A stretch of 64,000 nucleotides of DNA from Salmonella bongori NCTC 12419 (GCF_000252995.1 NC_015761.1:372001-436000), one strand, 5' to 3'; counted from the stretch's first letter, positions 1 through 8,738 are shown. Notes: generated from the letters alone by a model not told the origin. Translations and numbers: made by a program.

Positions 1-794
1 GGCATACCGTTTCTGGCGCGCGTGATATCGCCGACAAGCTGCTGGCCTCCCTCAGCTCCATTCTCCTTTACTGGTATCACTACAGCCACAACGGCGAACG
101 CATTCAGCCAGAAACTGACGATGACTCTATCGGCGGGCATTTCCTGCATTTATTACACGGCGAAAAGCCATCGCAAAGCTGGGAAAAGGCGATGCACATT
201 TCACTGGTACTGTACGCCGAACATGAGTTCAACGCCTCAACCTTTACCAGCCGGGTGGTAGCCGGTACGGGATCGGATATGTACTCCGCCATCATTGGCG
301 CGATAGGCGCGCTTCGCGGGCCGAAGCACGGCGGGGCGAATGAAGTCTCGCTGGAGATTCAGCAGCGCTACGAAACGCCGGATGAAGCAGAAGCCGATAT
401 CCGTAAACGTATCGCCAATAAAGAAGTGGTGATTGGTTTTGGTCATCCGGTATACACCATCGCCGATCCGCGCCATCAGGTGATTAAGCGGGTAGCGAAG
501 CAGCTTTCACAGGAGGGCGGTTCGCTGAAGATGTACAACATTGCCGATCGGCTGGAGACGGTAATGTGGGACAGCAAAAAGATGTTCCCTAATCTCGACT
601 GGTTCTCGGCGGTCTCCTACAACATGATGGGCGTTCCCACCGAAATGTTTACCCCGCTGTTTGTGATTGCCCGCGTTACAGGTTGGGCGGCGCACATCAT
701 CGAGCAACGACAGGACAACAAAATTATCCGTCCTTCCGCCAATTATATTGGCCCGGAAGATCGCGCCTTTACGCCGCTGGAACAGCGTCAGTAA
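1..794 (+). CDS. prpC: 2-methylcitrate synthase, C-terminal part (5' end outside window)
   Basis: The frame is open from base 3 to the TAA at 792-794 and encodes about the last 263 residues of a citrate-synthase-fold enzyme (the family is near 390 residues). PrpC condenses propionyl-CoA with oxaloacetate to 2-methylcitrate, the first committed step of the cytoplasmic methylcitrate cycle. The segments RGPKHGGANE and GFGHPVY carry the substrate-binding and catalytic histidines of the citrate synthase family. An internal ATG at 192 is not the real start, because the upstream codons (HTVSGARDIADKLL...) are clearly PrpC-like. prpD follows 36 bases after the stop on the same strand, as in the prpBCDE operon. 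Choosing PrpC over the housekeeping citrate synthase GltA rests on similarity and on the prpD/prpE neighbours. Confidence 0.96.
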   Translation, partial: HTVSGARDIADKLLASLSSILLYWYHYSHNGERIQPETDDDSIGGHFLHLLHGEKPSQSWEKAMHISLVLYAEHEFNASTFTSRVVAGTGSDMYSAIIGAIGALRGPKHGGANEVSLEIQQRYETPDEAEADIRKRIANKEVVIGFGHPVYTIADPRHQVIKRVAKQLSQEGGSLKMYNIADRLETVMWDSKKMFPNLDWFSAVSYNMMGVPTEMFTPLFVIARVTGWAAHIIEQRQDNKIIRPSANYIGPEDRAFTPLEQRQ

Positions 795-830
795 ACCCTT
801 ACCTCTAACGATAAAAAGGAGTTGCACCCT

Positions 831-2282
831 ATGTCCGCACCTGTTTCGAACGTCCGCCCTGAATTTGACCGTGAAATTGTTGATATTGTTGATTATGTGA
901 TGAAGTACAACATCACCTCAAAAGTGGCTTATGACACCGCGCACTACTGTCTGCTTGATACCCTGGGCTGTGGGCTGGAAGCGCTGGAATATCCGGCCTG
1001 TAAAAAATTGATGGGGCCTATCGTGCCAGGTACCGTGGTGCCGAACGGTGTACGTGTACCGGGCACTCAGTTCCAGCTCGATCCGGTGCAGGCGGCATTT
1101 AATATTGGCGCGATGATCCGCTGGCTCGACTTTAACGATACCTGGCTTGCCGCTGAGTGGGGACACCCTTCCGATAACCTCGGCGGTATTCTGGCGACCG
1201 CCGACTGGTTGTCGCGCAACGCCGTCGCCGCCGGTAAAGCGCCGCTGACCATGCAGCAGGTGCTGACCGGGATGATCAAAGCCCACGAAATCCAGGGCTG
1301 TATCGCGCTGGAAAACTCGTTTAACCGCGTGGGTCTCGATCACGTTTTGCTGGTGAAAGTGGCTTCCACGGCTGTAGTGGCTGAAATGCTCGGCCTGACC
1401 CGCGATGAAATTCTCAACGCCGTATCGCTGGCGTGGGTGGATGGGCAGTCGCTGCGTACCTATCGCCATGCGCCAAACACCGGTACGCGCAAATCCTGGG
1501 CGGCAGGCGATGCCACTTCACGCGCGGTGCGTCTGGCGCTGATGGCGAAAACTGGCGAGATGGGCTATCCCTCGGCGTTGACCGCCAAAACCTGGGGCTT
1601 TTATGACGTCTCGTTCAAAGGCGAAAAATTCCGTTTCCAGCGCCCGTACGGCTCCTACGTGATGGAAAACGTGCTGTTCAAAATCTCCTTCCCGGCGGAG
1701 TTCCATTCGCAGACCGCCGTTGAAGCAGCGATGACGCTGTATGAGCAGATGCAGGCGGCTGGAAAAACGGCGGCGGATATCGAAAAAGTAACGATTCGCA
1801 CCCATGAAGCCTGTATACGCATCATTGATAAAAAAGGCCCGCTGAATAATCCGGCTGACCGCGATCACTGTATTCAGTATATGGTGGCGATCCCACTGCT
1901 GTTCGGACGCTTAACGGCGGCGGATTATGAGGATGGCGTGGCGCAGGATAAACGTATTGACGCGCTGCGTGAAAAAACGCATTGCTTTGAAGACCCGGCG
2001 TTTACCACTGATTATCATGACCCGGAAAAACGTTCGATTGCCAACGCCATTAGTCTTGAATTTACTGACGGTACCCGTTTTGACGAGGTGGTTGTCGAGT
2101 ACCCGATCGGCCACGCGCGTCGTCGCGGCGACGGCATTCCAAAACTTATCGAAAAATTTAAAATCAATCTGGCGCGCCAGTTCCCACCCCGCCAGCAACA
2201 ACGCATCCTGGATGTCTCCCTGGACAGAACGCGCCTGGAGCAGATGCCGGTTAATGAGTATCTCGACTTGTACGTCATCTAG
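831..2282 (+). CDS. prpD: 2-methylcitrate dehydratase
   Basis: PrpD dehydrates 2-methylcitrate to 2-methyl-cis-aconitate in propionate breakdown. The 483-residue product matches the usual length of the MmgE/PrpD family and the sequence is near-identical in pattern to the E. coli protein (for example LLDTLGCGLEALEYPACK, WLDFNDTWLAAEWGHPSDN and the C-terminal MPVNEYLDLYVI). The start at 831 was chosen over an in-frame ATG at 822 because it gives the family N-terminus MSAPVSNVRPEFDREI and has an AAGGAG ribosome-binding site at 816-821, nine bases upstream. It sits between prpC and prpE on the same strand, so it is part of the prp operon. The operon is normally activated by the sigma-54-dependent regulator PrpR, whose gene would lie outside the window. 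Confidence 0.97.
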   Translation: MSAPVSNVRPEFDREIVDIVDYVMKYNITSKVAYDTAHYCLLDTLGCGLEALEYPACKKLMGPIVPGTVVPNGVRVPGTQFQLDPVQAAFNIGAMIRWLDFNDTWLAAEWGHPSDNLGGILATADWLSRNAVAAGKAPLTMQQVLTGMIKAHEIQGCIALENSFNRVGLDHVLLVKVASTAVVAEMLGLTRDEILNAVSLAWVDGQSLRTYRHAPNTGTRKSWAAGDATSRAVRLALMAKTGEMGYPSALTAKTWGFYDVSFKGEKFRFQRPYGSYVMENVLFKISFPAEFHSQTAVEAAMTLYEQMQAAGKTAADIEKVTIRTHEACIRIIDKKGPLNNPADRDHCIQYMVAIPLLFGRLTAADYEDGVAQDKRIDALREKTHCFEDPAFTTDYHDPEKRSIANAISLEFTDGTRFDEVVVEYPIGHARRRGDGIPKLIEKFKINLARQFPPRQQQRILDVSLDRTRLEQMPVNEYLDLYVI

Positions 2283-2321
2283 AACCTGTCTCATTAGGCG
2301 TAAGTTCTACAGGAGAGCATT

Positions 2322-4208
2322 ATGTCTTTTAGCGAATTTTATCAGCGTTCGATTAACGAACCGGAGCAGTTCTGGGCTGAACAGGCCCGGCGTATCGACT
2401 GGCAGCAGCCGTTTACGCAGACGCTGGACTACAGCAACCCGCCGTTTGCCCGCTGGTTTTGCGGCGGCACCACTAATCTGTGCCATAACGCGATTGACCG
2501 CTGGCTGGATACCCAGCCGGATGCGCTGGCGCTGATTGCGGTTTCCTCTGAGACCGAAGAAGAACGTACCTTCACCTTTCGTCAACTGTATGACGAGGTG
2601 AATGTCGTGGCCTCTATGCTGCTGTCACTGGGCGTGCGGCGTGGCGATCGGGTACTGGTGTATATGCCGATGATTGCCGAGGCGCACATCACATTACTGG
2701 CCTGCGCGCGCATTGGCGCGATCCATTCAGTGGTGTTTGGTGGTTTTGCCTCGCACAGTGTAGCCGCGCGCATCGACGATGCCAGACCGGTGCTGATTGT
2801 CTCGGCGGACGCCGGAGCGCGAGGTGGGAAGGTCATTCCCTATAAAAAGCTTCTTGATGAGGCGGTCGATCAGGCACAGCATCAGCCGAAGCATGTACTG
2901 CTGGTGGATCGGGGGCTGGCGAAAATGGCGCGGGTTGCCGGGCGCGATGTGGATTTTGCGACCCTGCGCGAACACCATGCCGGGGCGCGTGTGCCAGTGG
3001 CCTGGCTTGAATCTAATGAAAGTTCCTGCATTCTTTATACCTCCGGCACTACCGGCAAACCGAAAGGCGTTCAGCGTGACGTTGGTGGCTACGCCGTGGC
3101 GCTGGCGACATCGATGGACACCCTCTTTGGCGGCAAAGCGGGCGGCGTCTTTTTCTGCGCTTCGGATATCGGTTGGGTAGTGGGGCACTCTTATATTGTG
3201 TATGCGCCGCTGCTGGCGGGTATGGCGACCATCGTTTATGAAGGATTGCCGACGTATCCGGACTGCGGCGTATGGTGGAAAATTGTCGAGAAATATCGGG
3301 TGAGCCGGATGTTTTCAGCGCCAACCGCCATTCGTGTGCTGAAGAAATTTCCCACCGCGCAGATACGCAATCATGATCTCTCCTCGCTGGAAGTTCTCTA
3401 TCTGGCAGGCGAGCCGCTCGACGAGCCAACGGCAGCCTGGGTTAGCGGAACACTGGGTGTGCCGGTGATCGACAATTACTGGCAGACCGAATCCGGCTGG
3501 CCGATTATGGCGCTGGCGCGCACGCTTGATGACAGACCATCGCGTTTGGGCAGTCCCGGCGTGCCGATGTACGGCTATAATGTTCAACTGCTCAACGAGG
3601 TGACCGGTGAACCCTGTGGTGCGAACGAAAAGGGAATGGTGGTTATTGAAGGGCCGCTGCCGCCGGGCTGCATTCAGACCATCTGGGGCGATGACGCACG
3701 CTTTGTGAATACCTACTGGTCACTGTTTACTCGTCAGGTGTATGCCACCTTTGACTGGGGGATCCGCGACGCCGACGGCTATTATTTTATCCTTGGGCGC
3801 ACGGATGATGTGATCAACGTCGCCGGACATCGTCTCGGCACCCGTGAGATAGAGGAGAGCATCTCCAGCTATCCCAACGTTGCGGAAGTGGCGGTGGTAG
3901 GGGTAAAAGACGCGCTGAAAGGGCAGGTAGCGGTAGCCTTCGTGATCCCGAAACAGAGTGACAGTCTGGAAGACCGCGAAGTGGCGCATTCGGAAGAGAA
4001 GGCGATTATGGCGCTGGTCGATAGTCAGATCGGCAACTTTGGCCGCCCGGCGCACGTGTGGTTTGTCTCGCAGCTACCAAAAACCCGATCCGGGAAGATG
4101 CTCAGACGAACGATCCAGGCGATCTGCGAGGGCCGGGATCCAGGCGATCTGACGACCATTGACGATCCGACGTCGTTGCAACAAATTCGCCAGGTCATTG
4201 AGGAGTAA
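2322..4208 (+). CDS. prpE: Propionyl-CoA synthetase (propionate-CoA ligase)
   Basis: PrpE activates propionate to propionyl-CoA via an acyl-AMP intermediate and so feeds PrpC. The 628-residue protein is a full-length acetyl-CoA-synthetase-like member of the ANL adenylate-forming superfamily. The phosphate-binding P-loop-like motif YTSGTTGKPKG lies near residue 240, the adenylate-binding YWQTESGWP near 390, and the C-terminal PKTRSGKMLRR contains the conserved lysine that is acetylated to switch such enzymes off in Salmonella. It starts 39 bases after prpD, with an AGGAGA ribosome site. It is the last gene of prpBCDE and converges on lacZ. In E. coli, codBA, the cyn genes and lacA/lacY lie between prpE and lacZ; here none of them is present. 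Confidence 0.97.
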   Translation: MSFSEFYQRSINEPEQFWAEQARRIDWQQPFTQTLDYSNPPFARWFCGGTTNLCHNAIDRWLDTQPDALALIAVSSETEEERTFTFRQLYDEVNVVASMLLSLGVRRGDRVLVYMPMIAEAHITLLACARIGAIHSVVFGGFASHSVAARIDDARPVLIVSADAGARGGKVIPYKKLLDEAVDQAQHQPKHVLLVDRGLAKMARVAGRDVDFATLREHHAGARVPVAWLESNESSCILYTSGTTGKPKGVQRDVGGYAVALATSMDTLFGGKAGGVFFCASDIGWVVGHSYIVYAPLLAGMATIVYEGLPTYPDCGVWWKIVEKYRVSRMFSAPTAIRVLKKFPTAQIRNHDLSSLEVLYLAGEPLDEPTAAWVSGTLGVPVIDNYWQTESGWPIMALARTLDDRPSRLGSPGVPMYGYNVQLLNEVTGEPCGANEKGMVVIEGPLPPGCIQTIWGDDARFVNTYWSLFTRQVYATFDWGIRDADGYYFILGRTDDVINVAGHRLGTREIEESISSYPNVAEVAVVGVKDALKGQVAVAFVIPKQSDSLEDREVAHSEEKAIMALVDSQIGNFGRPAHVWFVSQLPKTRSGKMLRRTIQAICEGRDPGDLTTIDDPTSLQQIRQVIEE

Positions 4209-4218
4209 CGTTGCAACA

Positions 4219-4300
4219 TGCCTGGTGGCGCTTCGTTTACCGGGCCTGCGTCCGTTCCCGTACCAGTGGCCGGATCAGCCGCAGCGCCATCCGGCATCGG
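4219..4300. repeat. BIME: two inverted REP sequences between prpE and lacZ
   Basis: Bases 4219-4250 read as a REP unit (TGCCTGGTGGCGC...GGGCCTGCG) and 4268-4298 as a second unit in the opposite orientation (rich in GCCGGAT/ATCCGGC). The pair fills the space between two convergent genes and ends one base before the lacZ stop codon. REP/BIME elements in enterobacteria stabilise mRNA 3' ends and bind DNA gyrase or IHF; that role here is inferred. Confidence 0.8.
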
Positions 4301-4301
4301 T

Positions 4302-7300
4302 TCAGTACCAGCTTAACTGGTAATGGTAGCGTCCGGCGCTGAGCACATATTCCGCCGATACCGACGGGCTCCATGAGTCATCGCCCCCCACACCCATGTG
4401 GAAACCGTCAATATTGAGCCACGTTCCTGCTTCCGGTTGTAGCAGGTGACGATGGCGGGTTTCCATCAACTGCTGCTGGCTAAAGCGACTGATGTTGAAC
4501 TGAAAATCCCCCCGCCAGCGGTGCGGGCCATAGTTCAGCTCGCGAGTGGCGCAGCGCAGGCCATTTTCGCTCGGGAAGACGTACGGCGTATACATTTCCT
4601 CAAGCGGTAGCTCCCAGCGATCGAAACAGGCAGCGCTGAGTCTGTCCGGGTAGCTTTCATGGGGGCCAAGTCCCAACCAGTTCACCCGATCCGCCACCGC
4701 TACCAACTGGCAGTTCAGACCGATACGCGCAGGCGGCGGTGTGCCGTAGTTAACGTCAACATCGACCGTAATTTGCATCTCGCCATTACCATCGATGCGG
4801 TACGTTTTCCGGCTGATAAACAGCGGGTTACCCTCATACTGCCACACATGGACGGTGGTAATCAGTACCGCGCTTGCCAGCGCGTCGGCATCACATTGCA
4901 GTAAGCTGGCTTCTGCCTGATAATGACCTGCGGCCTTCCAGCGCTCAACCCAGGCGGTGGGATCGATGCGCGTGGCCTCGCTGACACCGATATCGTTATC
5001 CAGCGGCGCGCGGGTAAACTGGTCAACGAGCGGCGTCAGCAACTGCTCTTCATCATTTATTCTGTACTGAATCAGAAAACCCAGCTTGCGGCAGAACTGC
5101 CAGCGCTTACCGTTGACTTCCACCGTAAAGGCATGATCATCAACGCTTAATTGTGGTGTGGTGTTTGCAGTGGGAGGAAGCTGGATATTAAGTTTTTCCG
5201 CCAGTTTCCATTGTTGCCAGGCGCAGATGTGTCCGGCTTGCGACCACGCTGTTGCCTGCGGCTGTTCGACGCGCACGGTTAGCCAAAGCTGGCCCGCGGT
5301 CTCCGGCTGCGGAAATTCGGGGAGCGTGATGCGCTGATGCCCTTGTGGAGGAATATCCAGCGTTACTTCGCCACCAGTGACCGGTTTGCCGTTCTGTGCC
5401 AGCGACCAGTGCAGACGTTCGTTGTCGCTGTGACGGAACAGATATTCGCTGGTCACTTCAATCTGGCGCCCGGAGCCTGGCAGTAACCGGAACTGGAAAA
5501 ACTGTTGGGCGTGTTTGGCTTCAAACAGTGCGGGATGTGGGGTACGATCGGCAAAAACCAGCCCGTTCATGCAGAACTGGCGATCGTTCGGCGCATCGCC
5601 AAAGTCGCCGCCGTAGGCCGACCATGGTTTGCCATCGGCATCATATTTGATCAGCGATTGGTCGACCCAGTCCCAGACAAAACCACCTTGTAGCCGCGGG
5701 TATTGACGAAAGGCCTGCCAGTATTTGGTGAAACCGCCGAGGCTATTCCCCATCGCATGAGCGTATTCACAGAGGATCAGCGGGCGCTGTTCGCCGGGTA
5801 ATGACAACCATTTCTTGATTGACCACTTCGGTACGGCGGGGAAGGGTTGATCCTGATCGACACGTGCGTACATCGGGCAGACAATATCGGTTGCGGCGGT
5901 ATCCGCACCGCCACCTTCATATTGCACTGGACGGGAAACGTCTGCGGATTTGAGCCAGCGATAGAGCGCATCATGATTTGCGCCATGGCCGGATTCATTG
6001 CCCAGCGACCAGATAATAATGCTCGGATGGTTGCGATCGCGCTGCACCATCCGCGTTACGCGCTGGCTCATGGCCGGTAGCCAGACGGGATCGTCGCTCA
6101 GGCGATTCATGGGTGTCATGCCGTGGGTTTCGATATTGGCCTCATCCACCACATACAGACCGTAGCGATCGCACAGCGTGTACCACAGCGGATGGTTCGG
6201 GTAGTGCGAACAGCGCACGGCGTTGAAGTTATTCTGCTTCATTAACAGGATATCTTTCAGCATGGTGTCGTAATCCATGACCTGACCCTGCTGTGGGTGA
6301 TGCTCATGGCGATTCACGCCGCGAATCAAAAGCGGTTTACCGTTCAGCAACAACAGGCCGTTTTCGATACGTACCTGGCGAAAACCAATGTCGCAGGCTT
6401 CGGCTTCAATCAGCGTATTGTCGGCGGTGTGTAGCAGCGCAACGGCGCGGTACAGATTCGGCGTTTCGGCGCTCCACAGCCTGGGATGTTCAACCTTCAG
6501 GCGCAGCGTTGTACGGTCATGGTACGCGCCGCGTTCATCAATGATATCGCTGCCTAATGGCGCGGTTTTCTTGCCGATTAAGGTTTCGCCATCCCATAGC
6601 TGTACCGTCACGTGTAAATTATCGTGCAGATCGCCTGTCGATCTGATTTCCGCATCCACCACCGCCCGGCTGAAATCGTCGTTGAAGTGAGTGTTAATGT
6701 GCAGATCGCTGATGTACGTCGAGGGTTTATGCAGCAGGTAAACATCACGGAAAATCCCGCTCATTCGCCACATATCCTGGTCTTCCAGGTAGCTGCCATC
6801 ACTCCAGCGCAGCACCATCACCGCGAGGCGGTTTTCCCCCTCACGTAAAAAATCACTGAGATCGAATTCCGATGGCAGACGGCTGTCCTGCCCGTAGCCT
6901 ACCCAGCGTCCGTTGCACCACAAATAGAATGCGGAGTTGATACCATCAAAAATGATCCGCGTTTTCCCATCCTGTAATTCATCGTTATTAATATTAAATG
7001 TGAGCGAATAACATCCCGTGGGGTTTTCTGCCGGAACGAACGGTGGATTAACCGGAAACGGATAGGTAATGTTAGAGTAAATCGGCGCGTCATAGCCGTA
7101 CATCTGCCAGTTCGATGGTACGGTAATGGTATCCGCGTGTTGCAGGTCATGCAGACGCCACGCCTCCGGAACGGCTTCGGGCGAGGCGAACCAATTAAAT
7201 TTCCATTGGCCGTTCAGGCTACGACGTCGGGATGATGGTTCGTCGTGGCGTGCGTCATCAGCATGACGCCAGCTATAAAAAGGTGGGTGTGAGGCCAGCC

Positions 7301-7379
7301 GGTTGAGTTGTGTTACGCCAGGATTCTCCCAGTCACGCCTGGATAATACTGAAGAGAGAAAATCACGCTCCTGATTCAT
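4302..7379 (-). CDS. lacZ: Beta-galactosidase
   Basis: LacZ hydrolyses lactose to glucose and galactose and also forms allolactose. The protein is 1025 residues, one more than E. coli LacZ, and appears intact. The acid/base glutamate is Glu462 in LGNESGHG and the nucleophile is Glu538 in LCEYA, matching E. coli Glu461 and Glu537. The N-terminal region contains WENPGVTQLNRLASHPPF, typical of the alpha-complementation segment. The start codon has an AAGGAT ribosome site and follows a conserved operator and promoter. No lacY or lacA lies downstream: the next feature is a BIME and then convergent prpE. The enzyme therefore probably works on galactosides brought in by other transporters. Its regulator lacI is present but lies 1.95 kb upstream instead of about 120 bp. 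Confidence 0.98.
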   Translation of the reverse strand: MNQERDFLSSVLSRRDWENPGVTQLNRLASHPPFYSWRHADDARHDEPSSRRRSLNGQWKFNWFASPEAVPEAWRLHDLQHADTITVPSNWQMYGYDAPIYSNITYPFPVNPPFVPAENPTGCYSLTFNINNDELQDGKTRIIFDGINSAFYLWCNGRWVGYGQDSRLPSEFDLSDFLREGENRLAVMVLRWSDGSYLEDQDMWRMSGIFRDVYLLHKPSTYISDLHINTHFNDDFSRAVVDAEIRSTGDLHDNLHVTVQLWDGETLIGKKTAPLGSDIIDERGAYHDRTTLRLKVEHPRLWSAETPNLYRAVALLHTADNTLIEAEACDIGFRQVRIENGLLLLNGKPLLIRGVNRHEHHPQQGQVMDYDTMLKDILLMKQNNFNAVRCSHYPNHPLWYTLCDRYGLYVVDEANIETHGMTPMNRLSDDPVWLPAMSQRVTRMVQRDRNHPSIIIWSLGNESGHGANHDALYRWLKSADVSRPVQYEGGGADTAATDIVCPMYARVDQDQPFPAVPKWSIKKWLSLPGEQRPLILCEYAHAMGNSLGGFTKYWQAFRQYPRLQGGFVWDWVDQSLIKYDADGKPWSAYGGDFGDAPNDRQFCMNGLVFADRTPHPALFEAKHAQQFFQFRLLPGSGRQIEVTSEYLFRHSDNERLHWSLAQNGKPVTGGEVTLDIPPQGHQRITLPEFPQPETAGQLWLTVRVEQPQATAWSQAGHICAWQQWKLAEKLNIQLPPTANTTPQLSVDDHAFTVEVNGKRWQFCRKLGFLIQYRINDEEQLLTPLVDQFTRAPLDNDIGVSEATRIDPTAWVERWKAAGHYQAEASLLQCDADALASAVLITTVHVWQYEGNPLFISRKTYRIDGNGEMQITVDVDVNYGTPPPARIGLNCQLVAVADRVNWLGLGPHESYPDRLSAACFDRWELPLEEMYTPYVFPSENGLRCATRELNYGPHRWRGDFQFNISRFSQQQLMETRHRHLLQPEAGTWLNIDGFHMGVGGDDSWSPSVSAEYVLSAGRYHYQLSWY
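6996..7016 (+). promoter_or_regulatory. Auxiliary lac operator O2-like site inside lacZ
   Basis: The 21 bases contain TGTGAGCGAATAACA and differ from E. coli O2 at two positions as remembered. The centre is 400 bp from the centre of the O1-like site; in E. coli this distance is 401 bp. The site overlaps the coding sequence near LacZ residues 122-128 (CYSLTFN). Its retention supports DNA looping by a tetrameric LacI between O1 and O2. Confidence 0.82.
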
Positions 7380-7395
7380 TCCGTATCCTTAAGTG

Positions 7396-7416
7396 AGTTG
7401 TTATTCGCTCACAATT
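7396..7416 (-). promoter_or_regulatory. Primary lac operator O1
   Basis: On the minus strand this reads AATTGTGAGCGAATAACAAC plus one base, nearly the E. coli O1 sequence. It lies between the -10 element and the lacZ start codon, as expected for repression by LacI, whose gene is present 2 kb away. Confidence 0.92.
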
Positions 7417-7423
7417 TTTATTG

Positions 7424-7453
7424 AAAATACGGCGATAACGGAAACAGTGTAAA
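7424..7453 (-). promoter_or_regulatory. lacZ promoter (-35 TTTACA, -10 TATTTT)
   Basis: On the minus strand TTTACA (7448-7453) and TATTTT (7424-7429) are separated by 18 bp, the same -35 sequence and spacing as the E. coli lac promoter (TTTACA/TATGTT). The -10 element directly precedes operator O1. Confidence 0.85.
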
Positions 7454-7467
7454 GCCAGGGATGTGCG

Positions 7468-7489
7468 TTAAGTGATGTCACTCACATTA
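7468..7489 (-). promoter_or_regulatory. CRP-cAMP binding site of the lac promoter
   Basis: The minus strand reads AATGTGAGTGACATCACTTA, a good TGTGA-N6-TCACA type site with one mismatch in the right half. It sits upstream of the -35 element as in E. coli, which implies catabolite control of lacZ. Confidence 0.85.
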
Positions 7490-7638
7490 ATTATTGCGTG
7501 GGGAAAGGTGGGGGGCATTATGCTGAAGTTCAGGCTATATGAAGCGGAGCTGGCAGGAGGCTATTGCGATGGGCTGGAGCAGTCGTGAACGTTTTAGATA
7601 AAAGGCGAAGGCGGCGCTTTGCTTGAATGGAATGATAA

Positions 7639-7812
7639 CTTCCAGAATCTGACCTCGACAATGATCTGCAGCGCTCTGTCAGTAGTGCGGCGGCAATTTT
7701 ATGGATAGGTGTTTTTGCCTGGATAATCACTTTTATTTTTCCTGTCTTGGGTATTATTGCTGCGCTTCAATTATTAAGAATAAAAAAGGTTCAGAAGAAA
7801 ATATTGGAATAG
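7639..7812 (+). pseudogene. Possible remnant of a small membrane protein (no start codon)
   Basis: The frame is open for 57 codons and encodes a polar start (LPESDLDNDLQRSV), about 30 hydrophobic residues (SSAAAILWIGVFAWIITFIF and onward) and a basic tail (RIKKVQKKILE). The composition looks like a real membrane segment with a cytoplasmic tail. No ATG, GTG or TTG precedes the hydrophobic part in frame, so if this was a gene its 5' end is lost. The family is not recognised. Chance hydrophobicity in A+T-rich DNA is the alternative. Confidence 0.3.
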
Positions 7813-7882
7813 CTTATACACAATATTAACTATAGGTAAATTTAAAGTAACAATCTGTAAAATGGGTCGTTTTTGTTTCTCA

Positions 7883-7912
7883 TAGACGAGAATTTATACA
7901 TTATGATATAAT
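7883..7912 (+). promoter_or_regulatory. Likely sigma-70 promoter of the YeeN-type gene
   Basis: A perfect TATAAT lies at 7907-7912, with TAGACG (four of six to TTGACA) at 7883-7888 and an 18-bp spacer. It points at the gene starting at 7981 and lies inside the inserted segment, so the gene seems to carry its own promoter. Confidence 0.6.
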
Positions 7913-7980
7913 ATCGCGGAAAAAATGCAGGTTAATAATCTGCCAGTAATGTAAATATCATTTTCCAGGAGACGATTCCA

Positions 7981-8697
7981 GTGGGACGTAAATGGGCCAA
8001 TATTGTTGCTAAAAAAACCGCTAAAGACGGTGCAACGTCTAAAGTATATGCAAAATTCGGTGTGGAAATCTATGCGGCTGCTAAGCAAGGCGAACCAGAC
8101 CCAGAATTAAACACCTCTTTAAAATTTGTTATTGAACGTGCGAAACAAGCGCAGGTTCCAAAGCACGTTATTGATAAAGCCATTGATAAAGCCAAAGGTG
8201 GTGGAGATGAAACCTTTGTACAAGGGCGCTATGAAGGCTTTGGACCAAATGGTTCAATGATTATCGCTGAAACGTTGACGTCAAATGTTAACCGTACGAT
8301 TGCCAATGTTCGCACAATTTTTAATAAAAAAGGCGGCAATATTGGAGCGGCAGGTGCTGTCAGCTATATGTTTGATAATACTGGCGTGATTGTTTTTAAA
8401 GGCACAGACCCCGACCATATTTTTGAAGTTTTGCTCGAAGCTGAAGTTGATGTTCGTGATGTAACCGAAGAAGAAGGAAACATCGTTGTTTATACTGAGC
8501 CGGCAGATCTTCACAAAGGAATTGCAGCACTAAAAGCAGCTGGAATTACTGAATTCTCAACAACAGAATTAGAAATGATTGCTCAATCAGAAGTTGAACT
8601 TTCACCAGAAGATTTAGAAATCTTTGAAGGACTTGTTGATGCCCTTGAAGATGACGATGATGTTCAGAAAGTCTATCACAACGTTGCCAATCTCTGA
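7981..8697 (+). CDS. yeeN: YebC/PmpR family protein, YeeN type
   Basis: The 238-residue protein begins GRKWANIVAKKTAKDGA and closely resembles E. coli YeeN and its streptococcal counterparts more than the widespread YebC. The family (YebC/PmpR/TACO1) was first described as DNA-binding regulators and has more recently been tied to translation at the ribosome; which role applies here is unknown. Conserved blocks include FVIERAKQAQVPKHVIDKAIDKAKG near residue 57, RYEGFGPNGSMIIAETLTSNVNRT near 81 and the acidic C-terminus DDDDVQKVYHNV. The start is a GTG with a clear AGGAG 11 bases upstream. The coding DNA is visibly richer in A+T than lacZ or lacI and uses TTA, AAA and GAA freely, which suggests horizontal transfer. 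It has its own promoter and terminator and lies between lacI and lacZ on the opposite strand. Confidence 0.88.
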   Translation: MGRKWANIVAKKTAKDGATSKVYAKFGVEIYAAAKQGEPDPELNTSLKFVIERAKQAQVPKHVIDKAIDKAKGGGDETFVQGRYEGFGPNGSMIIAETLTSNVNRTIANVRTIFNKKGGNIGAAGAVSYMFDNTGVIVFKGTDPDHIFEVLLEAEVDVRDVTEEEGNIVVYTEPADLHKGIAALKAAGITEFSTTELEMIAQSEVELSPEDLEIFEGLVDALEDDDDVQKVYHNVANL

Positions 8698-8710
8698 TTG
8701 TAAATTAAAG

Positions 8711-8738
8711 AAATCTGTCGTTATGGCAGATTTTTTTT
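8711..8738 (+). terminator. Rho-independent terminator after the YeeN-type gene
   Basis: AAATCTG (8711-8717) pairs with CAGATTT (8727-8733) and is followed by a run of T to 8738. The stem is weak and A+T-rich, in keeping with the foreign character of the gene it follows. Confidence 0.65.

Noticed and set aside
4209..4301. Trace of lacY or lacA between lacZ and prpE
   Set aside because: The 93 bp are taken up by REP units; no frame resembling permease or transacetylase is present.
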